Notes: generated from the letters alone by a model not told the origin. 7,374 nt of DNA from Dehalococcoidia bacterium (GCA_012270665.1 JAAXHY010000592.1:1-7374), one strand, 5' to 3'. Positions 1-6,822 are shown, counted from the stretch's first letter. Translations and numbers: made by a program.

Positions 1-1248
1 ATTGACGAGAGCGATATGCTGCTCGTTCCCGACCCGAACACGGCGGTCATAGACCCCGTTTACAATATCAAGACCCTCAGCATGATCTGCGACATACGCG
101 ACCCGCTGGCGGGATCGGACTACAGCCGCGACCCCAGGTACGTCGCGCGGAAGGCGGAAGCGTATCTGACCTCCAGTGGCATCGGTGACACCAGCTACTG
201 GGGCCCTGAGGCCGAATTCTTCATCTTCGACACTGCCAGTTACGACCAGGACGCTCACTCGGCATAATACAACGTGGACTCGGACGAGGGAGTCTGGAAC
301 TCCGGCAGCGCCTACTACCTGGACGGCGAGACGCTCAGCAGGGGACACAGGCCCCGGCACAAGGGCGGCTACTTCCCCGTTCCGCCTGTGGACACGCTGA
401 GCGACATCCGCTCCGAGATGGTCCTCGAGATGCAGAAGTTCGGCATGGTGATAGAGAAGCAGCACCACGAAGTGGCGACCGCCGGACAGGGCGAGATTGA
501 CATCGTCTATGACACCCTGACCAAGACCGCCGACAACATCATGATCTATAAGTACCTGGTGAAGAACGTGGCCGCCCGGCACGGCAAGACGGCGACCTTC
601 ATGCCCAAGCCGCTATTCGGCGACAATGGCACGGGTATGCACACCCACCAGAGCATCTGGAAGGATGGCACGAACATATTCTGGGGCGACGGCTACGCGC
701 ACATGAGCGACACGATGAAGTATTACATCGGCGGCCTGCTCAAGCACGCTCCCGCGCTTCTGGCGTTCGCGGCCCCGACCACCAACTCGTATCGCCGGCT
801 GGTTCCTGGCTTCGAGGCCCCGGTGAACCTGGCCTACTCGGCACGCAACCGCAGCGCCTGCTGCCGCATACCCGTTTACTTCGATACGCCTCCCGCCAAA
901 CGCATCGAGTTCCGCTGCCCAGACCCGACGGCCAACCCGTACTTCGCATTCAGCGCGATGCTGCTCGCGGGCATAGACGGCATTCGCAACCAGATAGATC
1001 CGGGCGATCCGCTCGACGTTGACCTCTACGACCTCTCTCCCGAAGAGGCCGCCAACGTGCAGCAGGTTCCGGGCAGCCTGGAAGAGACGCTGAGCGCGCT
1101 GGAAGACGACCACGAATTCCTGCTGACGGGCGACGTGTTCACGTCGGACCTCATCGAGACCTGGCTGGACTACAAGCGCACCAACGAAGTTGACGAAATG
1201 CGCCTGCGCCCGCATCCCTACGAGTTCTTCCTGTACTACGACGCCTAG
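1..1248 (+). CDS. glnA: Glutamine synthetase type I (GlnA), 5'-partial, interrupted by an in-frame TAA
   Basis: Glutamine synthetase makes glutamine from glutamate, ammonium and ATP in the cytoplasm, as a dodecamer in this family. The reading frame is already open at base 1 with IDESDM, which matches about residue 70 of typical GlnA, so roughly 70 N-terminal residues lie outside the window. Visible motifs in order are [10 protein letters not shown] (metal-binding Glu pair), [11 protein letters not shown], the ATP-binding block [41 protein letters not shown] and [22 protein letters not shown], with its Tyr at 1027-1029, matches the adenylylation site of GSI-beta enzymes. The C-terminus [13 protein letters not shown] is of normal form. 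The only defect is a TAA at 265-267 where homologues have an ordinary residue, probably Tyr. The frame is identical on both sides, so this is a substitution and not a frameshift. No Shine-Dalgarno site precedes the next GTG (274). The gene is either freshly inactivated or carries a sequence error. Identity is certain; functionality is not. Confidence 0.93.
265..267 (+). other. Premature in-frame stop codon (TAA) inside glutamine synthetase
   Basis: The codons run CAC TCG GCA TAA TAC AAC GTG GAC. Upstream (...DQDAHSA) and downstream ([13 protein letters not shown]) both read as GlnA in the same frame. A single base change from TAT or TAC to TAA explains the stop. It falls in the variable loop before the EGxWNS motif, about 90 codons into the visible part. 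TAA is not a selenocysteine (UGA) or pyrrolysine (UAG) codon, so programmed decoding is unlikely. Confidence 0.9.
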
Positions 1249-1270
1249 GCGACGCTGACAAGAGACCCTG

Positions 1271-1315
1271 AATAGAACAGGCGCGACCGAGATATGGTCG
1301 CGCCTGTTCTATTTT
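1271..1315 (+). terminator. Rho-independent terminator between convergent genes
   Basis: A perfect 18-bp inverted repeat has arms at 1271-1288 and 1296-1313 (AATAGAACAGGCGCGACC and its complement) around the 7-base loop GAGATAT. It is followed by T's through 1315. It begins 22 bases after the glutamine synthetase stop, so it most likely ends that transcript. The minus-strand aminotransferase ends at 1377 and faces it. The same hairpin could block that transcript too, although its downstream T-run on the minus strand is poor. Confidence 0.88.
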
Positions 1316-1376
1316 GTCGAAGCCCGAGCGCAAACACTCGTCCGCGCTTAGGCGGAGCCGGCGCGGTCGGCTGCGG

Positions 1377-2744
1377 CTAATTGATATCCAATTGCGCCTC
1401 CGCCTGTTCGAGTACGCTGTCGAGCTGGCGAACCACGAAGTCAACCTCGTCCTTGGTAATGGTGAGAGGGGGCGCGAGCGATATGACGTCGCCGGCGCGA
1501 CCCAGCAGTCCGTGATCGGACATCAGCTTGTCCAGAATGGGGCCGATATTGGCCTCCCCTGGGAATCGCTCCTTGGTATCGCGGTTCTTTACTACCTCTA
1601 TCGCACAGATCAGGCCCAGCCCACCACGCACGTCCCCGACTATGGGATGCTCGTACAGGGTTTGGAGCTGCTCGTACAGATAGTCGCCCATCTCGGCGGA
1701 GTTCTGGACGACGTCCTCGTTCTCCATGATCTCCAGATTAGCGAGCCCGGCGGCGCAGGACGCCGGATTGCCGCCGAACGTGATCAGATGGCGGAGCATA
1801 TTGTCCTCGCCCATGAAGTTGTCGGCGACATTCTTGCTGGCTACTGCCGCGCCGATGGGCAGATAGCCGCTGGTGAGCGCCTTGGCCACGGTGAAGATGT
1901 CGGGCTGTATGTCCCAGTGCTCGGTGGCGAACATCTTGCCGGTGCGTCCGAAGCCGGTTATGACCTCGTCGCAGATCATGATGACCCCGTACTTGTCACA
2001 TATCTCGCGTATTCGCGGCCAGTAGCCCGGATCGGGGATGTGTATTCCGGCGGCGGCGGAGACAGGCTCGCCTATGAACGCCGCTACGGTTTGGGGGCCT
2101 TCGTGAAGAATGGTCCGCTCCAGTTCCTCAGCGCACTCCATATCGGTGTGCGGCCCTCGATACTTGTTCGGCTGGGCGATATGTATGTTGCCCGGCACCA
2201 GAGGTCCGTAGTCCTGCGGACCTGACGCCGCGCTGCCGCCCAAGGCCATGCAGGCGTGGGTAGCCCCGTGATACGAGCCGCGCCTGCTGATGACCTTATA
2301 GCGGGTCGGTTCGCCGTTGTTCTTGTGATACGCCTTCGCCATCTTCAAGGCGGTTTCCACCGCTTCGGAACCGCCGCTCACGAAGTACACCCGCGAATCG
2401 GGGTCCGGCGCCAAGCTCGCCACTTTCGCGGCCAGCCGCACAGTCGCCGGGCTCACCGTGCCTCCCGGCGAGTAGGACACATCCTGCATCTGCTGATATA
2501 CGGCTTCCGCTATCTCCTTGCGCCCGTGACCGATGTTCTTCAGCCACATTCCGGCGAGGGTATCCACCCAGCGGTTGCCCTCTCCGTCCTCTACCCAGAC
2601 GCCCTCGGCCTTCGAGATCAGCTTGATCCCGGTCTCATCGGACATATCGCCAATTGGTCTGGAGTGCGGCCAGAAATGAGCCTCGCCCATCTGTTTCAGT
2701 TCTTCTATCTCTTCGCCTGTTAGCCTTACGCTTTCCGCTACCAT
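1377..2744 (-). CDS. Class III PLP-dependent aminotransferase (omega-amino acid / amine:pyruvate type)
   Basis: This 455-residue protein has the usual length and motif order of fold-type I class III aminotransferases, which move an amino group from an omega-amino acid or amine to a keto acid. Visible motifs are SGGSEAVETALKMA (about 123-136, PLP phosphate), GSYHGAT (156-162), GEP (225-227), DEVITGFGRTGK (259-270; Asp259 contacts the PLP ring nitrogen) and VAKALTSGYLPIGA, with Lys288 as the predicted Schiff-base lysine. Further on are TFGGNP (322-327) and GDVRGGLGL (370-378). The N-terminal stretch with FWPHSR and the DTLAGMWLKNIGHG region resemble beta-alanine, taurine or putrescine:pyruvate enzymes, but the exact donor cannot be read from sequence. 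The start is fixed by a strong GGGAGGAG site five bases upstream. The gene lies 199 bp downstream of the importer operon on the same strand and has its own promoter, so it can be expressed alone or by read-through. Confidence 0.95.
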   Translation of the reverse strand: MVAESVRLTGEEIEELKQMGEAHFWPHSRPIGDMSDETGIKLISKAEGVWVEDGEGNRWVDTLAGMWLKNIGHGRKEIAEAVYQQMQDVSYSPGGTVSPATVRLAAKVASLAPDPDSRVYFVSGGSEAVETALKMAKAYHKNNGEPTRYKVISRRGSYHGATHACMALGGSAASGPQDYGPLVPGNIHIAQPNKYRGPHTDMECAEELERTILHEGPQTVAAFIGEPVSAAAGIHIPDPGYWPRIREICDKYGVIMICDEVITGFGRTGKMFATEHWDIQPDIFTVAKALTSGYLPIGAAVASKNVADNFMGEDNMLRHLITFGGNPASCAAGLANLEIMENEDVVQNSAEMGDYLYEQLQTLYEHPIVGDVRGGLGLICAIEVVKNRDTKERFPGEANIGPILDKLMSDHGLLGRAGDVISLAPPLTITKDEVDFVVRQLDSVLEQAEAQLDIN

Positions 2745-2749
2745 ATAAT

Positions 2750-2757
2750 CTCCTCCC
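2750..2757 (-). promoter_or_regulatory. Ribosome binding site of the aminotransferase
   Basis: The minus strand reads GGGAGGAG, then ATTAT, then ATG at 2744. This near-ideal Shine-Dalgarno sequence decides the start codon of the aminotransferase. Confidence 0.85.
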
Positions 2758-2768
2758 TAGTAGTGACG

Positions 2769-2791
2769 CGGCTGCGCTAGCCGTCCACGGC
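2769..2791 (-). promoter_or_regulatory. Two overlapping, mutually exclusive leader hairpins
   Basis: In the aminotransferase 5' leader, arms CGGCT/AGCCG (2769-2773 with 2779-2783) and GCCG/CGGC (2780-2783 with 2788-2791) share the bases around 2780-2783, so only one stem can form at a time. They end about 12 bases before the Shine-Dalgarno site. Stems are short (4-5 bp), so a switching role is only a possibility. Confidence 0.3.
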
Positions 2792-2827
2792 CTTGCCAAT
2801 TTAGATGAGATATTCACGAATTGATAT

Positions 2828-2842
2828 GCCATGCACGATGGC
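2828..2842. promoter_or_regulatory. Operator-like inverted repeat at the predicted transcription start
   Basis: GCCAT-gcacg-ATGGC is a 5-bp inverted repeat with a 5-base centre. It covers the +1 expected (about 2840) from the promoter at 2847-2874. This position is typical of a repressor operator. The arms are short, so the call is tentative. Confidence 0.35.
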
Positions 2843-2846
2843 GCTT

Positions 2847-2874
2847 ATCGTATCAGATAGCCTAGCGGTGTCAA
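2847..2874 (-). promoter_or_regulatory. Sigma-70-type promoter of the aminotransferase
   Basis: On the minus strand there is a perfect -35 TTGACA (2869-2874), a 16-base spacer and a -10 TACGAT (2847-2852). The -10 is preceded by TGA, giving an extended -10 (TGATACGAT). Predicted start is near 2840, giving a leader of about 95 bases before the ATG at 2744. Confidence 0.7.
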
Positions 2875-2879
2875 CCTGC

Positions 2880-2912
2880 CGCCGTGTGAGCGACTCTCGC
2901 ATACGCCGTGTG
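2880..2912 (-). repeat. Direct repeat upstream of the aminotransferase promoter (possible activator site)
   Basis: CACACGGCG occurs twice on the minus strand, at 2880-2888 and 2904-2912, 24 bp apart centre to centre. The nearer copy ends five bases before the -35 box. CCTGCC/GGCAGG (2875-2880 and 2913-2918) flank the pair as an inverted repeat. Spacing close to two helical turns, directly upstream of the -35 box, fits an activator binding site. No regulator gene is visible in the window. Confidence 0.4.
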
Positions 2913-2943
2913 GGCAGGATTCCGACTCGCGCGATTGAGCCGC

Positions 2944-3843
2944 CTATATCTGGCGGAGGCGTGGATCGAAGTAGTCGCGGAGCCAGTCGCCGAGGAAGTT
3001 CAGGGCGAGGACGGTCAGGCCGATTCCGACACCAGGTATGATCGCTATCCACCATGAGGTGTCTATGTAGTTGCGTCCGTCGGCCACCATGCTGCCCCAG
3101 GCGGGGTTGGGTGGGGGTATGCCTACTCCGAGGAAGCTGAGGGTTGACTCTGCCAAGATTATCTGGCCGGTTCCCAGCGTCGCCACGACTATCAGGGTAT
3201 TGGTTACGCCCGGCAACAGGTGCTTCCAAATGATGCGAATGGGAGACGCGCCCGCTACTTTGGCGAGCGCCACGTAGTCCATCTCCTTCAGTTGCAGGAC
3301 CTCGCCTCTCACCTGCCTGGCGTAGCCGCCCCAGGCGAACAGGGACAGGATTATCAGCAGCGTGCGGAAACTCGCGCCGAACACGCTCACGAATACGAGC
3401 GCAGCAAGCAGGAAGGGCAGCGCGTTGGTGAGGTCCACGAGGCGCATGATCATCTCGTCCAGGTGGCCGCCGAAGTAGCCTGACACAGCGCCCAGCAGCG
3501 CTCCCAGCGCCACGCCGATAGCCATGGTCATCGCGGCGAAGGTGAGAGACACGCGCGCGCCGTGCATCATGCGGGTGAGGATGTCGCGGCCCTGGTGATC
3601 GGTGCCCAGGATATGATCTGTGGATCCTCCCTCCTGCCAGAAGGGAGGCGTCTCGCGCGCTCTCAGGTCTCCTCTAACTGGGTGGTAGGGAGCGAGGAAC
3701 GGGGCCGAAATCGCAGCGAACGCCAAGATGAAGAGGATGGCGACCGGTATCACCGGCCACCTTCTGAATTGCTCGAAAGCCTGGCGGAGTCCGGTCTTCG
3801 GCTTGAGTTCGAGTTGCGCGAGTTGGTTGTCCTGTTCGGTCAT
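2944..3843 (-). CDS. ABC importer permease, DppC/OppC family
   Basis: This is one of the two membrane subunits of a peptide/nickel-family ABC importer. The 299-residue length is typical. An OppC-type N-terminus has a first membrane segment at about 31-53, then the family motif LGTDHQGRDIL (79-89). Further hydrophobic segments lie at about 100-124, 141-173, 214-231 and 265-285. The cytoplasmic EAA loop, which docks on the ATPase, is YVALAKVAGASPIRIIWKHL (190-209), followed by ESTLSFLGVG (232-241) and the C-terminal DPRLRQI. It starts six bases after the stop of the DppB-like gene with no clear Shine-Dalgarno site, so translation is probably coupled to that gene. It is the last gene of the importer operon; no intrinsic terminator is evident after it. 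The solute cannot be assigned from sequence. Confidence 0.95.
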   Translation of the reverse strand: MTEQDNQLAQLELKPKTGLRQAFEQFRRWPVIPVAILFILAFAAISAPFLAPYHPVRGDLRARETPPFWQEGGSTDHILGTDHQGRDILTRMMHGARVSLTFAAMTMAIGVALGALLGAVSGYFGGHLDEMIMRLVDLTNALPFLLAALVFVSVFGASFRTLLIILSLFAWGGYARQVRGEVLQLKEMDYVALAKVAGASPIRIIWKHLLPGVTNTLIVVATLGTGQIILAESTLSFLGVGIPPPNPAWGSMVADGRNYIDTSWWIAIIPGVGIGLTVLALNFLGDWLRDYFDPRLRQI

Positions 3844-3849
3844 TTTGAA

Positions 3850-4773
3850 TCAACTGTATCTGATGCGGGGATCTACGACTGCGTACAACACGTCTATGAG
3901 GAATGCCGCCAGGACGTATATGACCGCGAACACCAGCACCGCGCCGACGAGAATCGGGAAGTCGTTGTTGAAGACGGCATTGAGCGCGAGCACGCCTATT
4001 CCGGGCCATGCGAATATCGTCTCGGTGAGCACGCTGCCGGTGGCGAAGCCGGCCATGAGCAGGCCGCCGAAGGTGAGCGGCGCGATGATGGCGTTGCGGA
4101 GCGCGTGTTTCCAAACGATGGTCATCTTCCCGACGCCCTTGGCGCGGGCGAACTTGACGAACTCGGAGTCCATGACGTCGAGCATGGCGGAGCGGGTGAG
4201 GCGCAGGAATCCGGCGGCGGCCAGCCAGCCGAGTATGACGGACGGCATTATGAAGTGTTCGATGCCGCCTCTGCCGGATGTGGGCAGCCATCCGAGCCGC
4301 ACCGAGAATATCAGTATGAATACGATGGCGAGCCAGAAGGCAGGCAGCGATTGCCCGAGTATGGCGAAAGTCCTGCCTACGTAGTCCCAGAGCGAGCCTC
4401 TATAAACCGCGGATATGATGCCCAGTGGAATGCCGAAGATGGCGGCGAATATGAACCCACCCGCCGTCATCTGCATGGTGACCGGCACGCGCTCCATCAC
4501 AGCCTCGAAAGCGGGGCGTCCGTTGACGATGGACTGGCCCCAGTCTCCGGTCGCGGCCTTTCCCAGCCAGATGAGATACTGAACGGGCAGGGGCTTGTCC
4601 AGGCCCATCGCCTTGCCCCATGCTTCCCAGCGCTCCGGTTCGAGGTGGGAGTACTCGGTAAGGTAGAGCAGACGCGGGTCTCCGGACATTCGGGACAGCG
4701 CGAAGACTATCACAGAGGACAGCAGTATCGTCCACAGTGAATAGAACAGGCGACGAGCCAGAAACTGTCTCAT
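3850..4773 (-). CDS. ABC importer permease, DppB/OppB family
   Basis: This is the partner permease of the DppC-like subunit. The chosen ATG at 4773 gives 307 residues beginning MRQFLARRLF, the usual start for this family. An in-frame GTG at 4788 would add five residues and is less likely; neither start has a strong Shine-Dalgarno site. A first membrane segment lies at about 10-27. It is followed by a periplasmic domain with MGLDKPLPVQYLIWL and GDWGQSI, then membrane segments at about 103-123, 137-160, 177-194, 230-249 and 273-298. The EAA loop is VKFARAKGVGKMTIVWKHAL (206-225), followed by ETIFAWPGIG (251-260) and the C-terminal DPRIRYS. It lies 86 bp downstream of the binding-protein gene, with a large palindrome between them, and six bases upstream of the DppC-like gene. 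The three form one operon. Confidence 0.93.
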   Translation of the reverse strand: MRQFLARRLFYSLWTILLSSVIVFALSRMSGDPRLLYLTEYSHLEPERWEAWGKAMGLDKPLPVQYLIWLGKAATGDWGQSIVNGRPAFEAVMERVPVTMQMTAGGFIFAAIFGIPLGIISAVYRGSLWDYVGRTFAILGQSLPAFWLAIVFILIFSVRLGWLPTSGRGGIEHFIMPSVILGWLAAAGFLRLTRSAMLDVMDSEFVKFARAKGVGKMTIVWKHALRNAIIAPLTFGGLLMAGFATGSVLTETIFAWPGIGVLALNAVFNNDFPILVGAVLVFAVIYVLAAFLIDVLYAVVDPRIRYS

Positions 4774-4810
4774 GCCCAAGTTACACACCCCCGGCTCAGT
4801 ATGACGGCCA

Positions 4811-4840
4811 ACGACCTCGCGGGAATTCCCGCGAGGTCGT
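4811..4840. repeat. Perfect 30-bp palindrome inside the importer operon
   Basis: Two 15-base arms (4811-4825 and 4826-4840) are exact reverse complements with no spacer, centred on GGGAATTCCC. As RNA this folds to a GC-rich stem with a minimal loop. It sits 20 bases after the lipoprotein stop and before the DppB-like start. It lacks a T-run on the minus strand, so it is not a typical intrinsic terminator. The likely role is a 3' stabiliser or partial terminator that keeps binding-protein mRNA above permease mRNA, as known for the malE-malF intergenic region. A dimeric regulator site is the alternative. Confidence 0.75.
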
Positions 4841-4859
4841 CATAGATAGTTCGTTCGCG

Positions 4860-6695
4860 CTACTTCTTGAGGGTGATTGACTCGAAGTTCCGACGGTTTC
4901 CGGGCTTCAGCCCCCAACTGTCGATTATGGCGGGGTTGAAGTAGAGCGGGTCGGGAGAGAACACGACTCCGAATCCCACCTTGGTATCGAAGAAGAAGTC
5001 GCCCATCTCCATGTTGGCCTCTATGCGAGCGTCCCTGTCACGCGGGGCGGCGTTGACCTTCTCCATCGCCTGGTATGTCTCAATCGCCTCGATGCCCCAG
5101 TTCCAGTCGCCCTCGCTCCAGGTAGAGCCTTCTGCCGCGGCGAACCTGGGCAGGTCCATAGTCGCTGTCTCGTTTCCGCCCAGCCAAGCATAAAGATATT
5201 CAGTCTTTCTCTCTACCAACTTGGGCCTGAATGCCTGATACGCAGTCCTGTCTATCCTGGGAGTGAGTCCGATGTTTGCCCACATCGTGGCAGTGGCTTC
5301 CCAGACTTCCTGGTTGAGGGAGCCGATGTCCGGCGCGACGAAAATCGGTATCTCGAAGCCGTCACCGTATCCGGCCTCATCAAGCAACTCGATTGCCCTG
5401 TCGGGGTCGTAGGGGATTATCCACCTGTCCGGGTGTTCGGGAAGCACGCTCACGAAGTATGGCACGTACTCGGGACGTCCGACGCCCAGCAGAACCTCTT
5501 CGTTGATCAGGTCGCGATCAATGGAGATCGCGAGAGCTTCGCGCACCTTGCGCGCCCTCTCGTGGCGTTCGGGATCGGTGGGGTCGCCTATCCAGGGATG
5601 GTCGTCGTCGGGCAGGAAGCCGGGCCGGGGCGGAACGTCCTCGTCCCTGTCGTGGTACTTTTGCTGCCAGAAGTTGCCGCCCACGCCGACGAACTGCTGA
5701 GATCCGCCGATATGGTCGTTGATAGGCTGGATGCCGGAATCTTTCAGGTCTTGCAGGAAGCTGATGGGCACCGAGTCTATGATCGCGACCTCGCCGGTCT
5801 TGATGGCGGCGACGCGGGTCGAAGCCTCACCCATCTCCAGCACACGCAGGGTGTCGAATGAGGGCTTGCCTCCGTAGTAGTCGGCGAACGCCTCGCCGAC
5901 GAACTCGTTGTCGGCGGTCCAGCTGGACATCTGGAACGCGCCGGTGCCTATGGGGGTCTGGAGCGCGACGTCCGAGCCAGCATCGTCCACGTGCTTCTTG
6001 CTCGTGATATTAGCGATGCCGAGGTATATTCTGTCCCACTCGATGGTGAACTGCTCGATTGGGAATTCCACCGTGTCGGAGTCTATGACGTTCAGCGGTT
6101 CGAGGTGGTTGTTTATGAAACCAACCGAGCCGTGAATGGACTCGGGGTTCTCGAGGCCGGCGTCGCCGTAGCTCCACTTGACGTCATCCGCTGTCAGTTC
6201 GCCCCATCCGCCGTGGAACTGGACGCCAGACCTCAGGTCCACGGTTACGGCAGTCAGGTCCTCGGAAAGTGTGTATGACTGGGCGAGCCACGGGGTGTAA
6301 CTGAGGTCGACCTCGCGCTCGACGAGCTTCTCCATGACGCTGAGTCTTTCGGGCATCTGCTCGGGTCCGCCGCCGGTCTGTTTGCCGGGCAGGCCGGTCG
6401 GGGCGCCTATCTTCACCATGGCGACGGTCAGCGTTCCGGCGGGTTCCGTGGACATGGCGGGCGCCGTAGTGGGCGCGGGCGCGGGGGCGGCAGTCGGGGC
6501 CGGAGCCTGCGCAGGAGCGGCTGTCGGAGCCGGAGCGGCAGTTGGGTCCGGAGTTCTGGGGACCGGCGTAGAGAAGTTAACCTTTCCCGGCACTCGTTCT
6601 TCAGTCGCGCAGGCGACGAGGGTCAAAGCCGTCATCAGCGCGGCGACCAAGACCAGCAGGGTGGTTTGTCGGATCGGGAGCAGTTTGAAGTTCAT
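4860..6695 (-). CDS. ABC importer substrate-binding lipoprotein, peptide/nickel family (SBP family 5)
   Basis: This is the extracytoplasmic binding protein that captures the solute and delivers it to the DppB/DppC-like permeases. The ATG at 6695 is chosen because GGAGGA lies four bases upstream and a lipoprotein signal peptide follows at once. The open frame extends to 6803, but that part covers the predicted promoter and leader. In the 611-residue protein, residues 1-28 form the signal peptide and LVAC (26-29) is the lipobox, with Cys29 as lipidation site. A Pro/Ala/Thr-rich linker follows at about 42-83. The family 5 signature region is at about 137-176: LAQSYTLSEDL, VDLRSGVQFHGGWGELTADDV. 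The C-terminal half contains VREALAISIDRDLINEEVLLG and PYDPDRAIELLDEAGYGDGF, typical of the second lobe. It is somewhat longer than many family members, partly because of the linker. The ligand is unknown; peptide is only the family default. Confidence 0.94.
   Translation of the reverse strand: MNFKLLPIRQTTLLVLVAALMTALTLVACATEERVPGKVNFSTPVPRTPDPTAAPAPTAAPAQAPAPTAAPAPAPTTAPAMSTEPAGTLTVAMVKIGAPTGLPGKQTGGGPEQMPERLSVMEKLVEREVDLSYTPWLAQSYTLSEDLTAVTVDLRSGVQFHGGWGELTADDVKWSYGDAGLENPESIHGSVGFINNHLEPLNVIDSDTVEFPIEQFTIEWDRIYLGIANITSKKHVDDAGSDVALQTPIGTGAFQMSSWTADNEFVGEAFADYYGGKPSFDTLRVLEMGEASTRVAAIKTGEVAIIDSVPISFLQDLKDSGIQPINDHIGGSQQFVGVGGNFWQQKYHDRDEDVPPRPGFLPDDDHPWIGDPTDPERHERARKVREALAISIDRDLINEEVLLGVGRPEYVPYFVSVLPEHPDRWIIPYDPDRAIELLDEAGYGDGFEIPIFVAPDIGSLNQEVWEATATMWANIGLTPRIDRTAYQAFRPKLVERKTEYLYAWLGGNETATMDLPRFAAAEGSTWSEGDWNWGIEAIETYQAMEKVNAAPRDRDARIEANMEMGDFFFDTKVGFGVVFSPDPLYFNPAIIDSWGLKPGNRRNFESITLKK
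6456..6545 (-). repeat. Low-complexity Pro/Ala/Thr repeat in the lipoprotein linker
   Basis: Residues 51-80 of the binding protein are built from repeats of PTAAPA (51-56, 57-62, 67-72) and APAP units. The repeat is also visible at DNA level as GC-rich direct repeats. It forms a flexible tether between the lipid anchor at Cys29 and the folded domain, and is prone to length variation by slippage. Confidence 0.8.
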
Positions 6696-6699
6696 GGTG

Positions 6700-6705
6700 T
6701 CCTCC
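6700..6705 (-). promoter_or_regulatory. Ribosome binding site of the lipoprotein gene
   Basis: GGAGGA on the minus strand lies four bases before the ATG at 6695. It rules out the longer in-frame starts at 6707 and 6803, because the ATG at 6707 overlaps the region just ahead of this site. Confidence 0.8.
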
Positions 6706-6764
6706 ATAAGAGAAAAGGCGTGAAACTGCGTACTGTACATCACGGGTTGGAGTCGTCGGTTGGC

Positions 6765-6782
6765 GGGGATGCCCGCATCCCC
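6765..6782 (-). promoter_or_regulatory. 5'-terminal leader hairpin of the lipoprotein mRNA
   Basis: GGGGATG and CATCCCC form a perfect 7-bp stem around a 4-base loop. With the transcription start predicted near 6787, the stem would sit about five bases from the 5' end of the mRNA. That position is known to protect some bacterial mRNAs from decay, for example ompA. Confidence 0.45.
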
Positions 6783-6793
6783 GAATGCCTGAA

Positions 6794-6822
6794 AAGGTAT
6801 CACCGAGCCAAATTAGTGTCAA
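6794..6822 (-). promoter_or_regulatory. Sigma-70-type promoter of the importer operon
   Basis: The minus strand has a perfect -35 TTGACA (6817-6822), a 17-base spacer and a -10 TACCTT (6794-6799). The -10 is preceded by TGA (extended -10). It shares TTGACAC...TGATAC with the aminotransferase promoter. The predicted leader before the ATG is about 92 bases. Confidence 0.65.

Noticed and set aside
613..1215. Minus-strand open frame (200 codons) opposite glutamine synthetase
   Set aside because: It is antisense to conserved GS motifs, with no ribosome site or domain.
1314..2225. Plus-strand open frame (303 codons) opposite the aminotransferase
   Set aside because: It overlaps well-conserved catalytic motifs of the aminotransferase and starts inside the terminator's T-run; no family is recognisable.
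3562..4740. Long plus-strand open frame (392 codons) opposite the permease genes
   Set aside because: It is antisense to two clearly conserved permeases, has a composition rich in Glu/Arg/Gly/His typical of antisense frames in GC-rich DNA, and shows no recognisable domain.
4738..4752. 15-base identity (TGAATAGAACAGGCG) with the left side of the terminator at 1269-1283
   Set aside because: The second copy lies in the coding N-terminus of the DppB-like gene and encodes its usual residues. It is not part of a longer repeat, so it is probably chance.
6696..6803. 36-residue N-terminal extension of the binding lipoprotein
   Set aside because: It would place the signal peptide internally and would overlap the predicted promoter and leader; the Shine-Dalgarno site at 6700-6705 supports the start at 6695.
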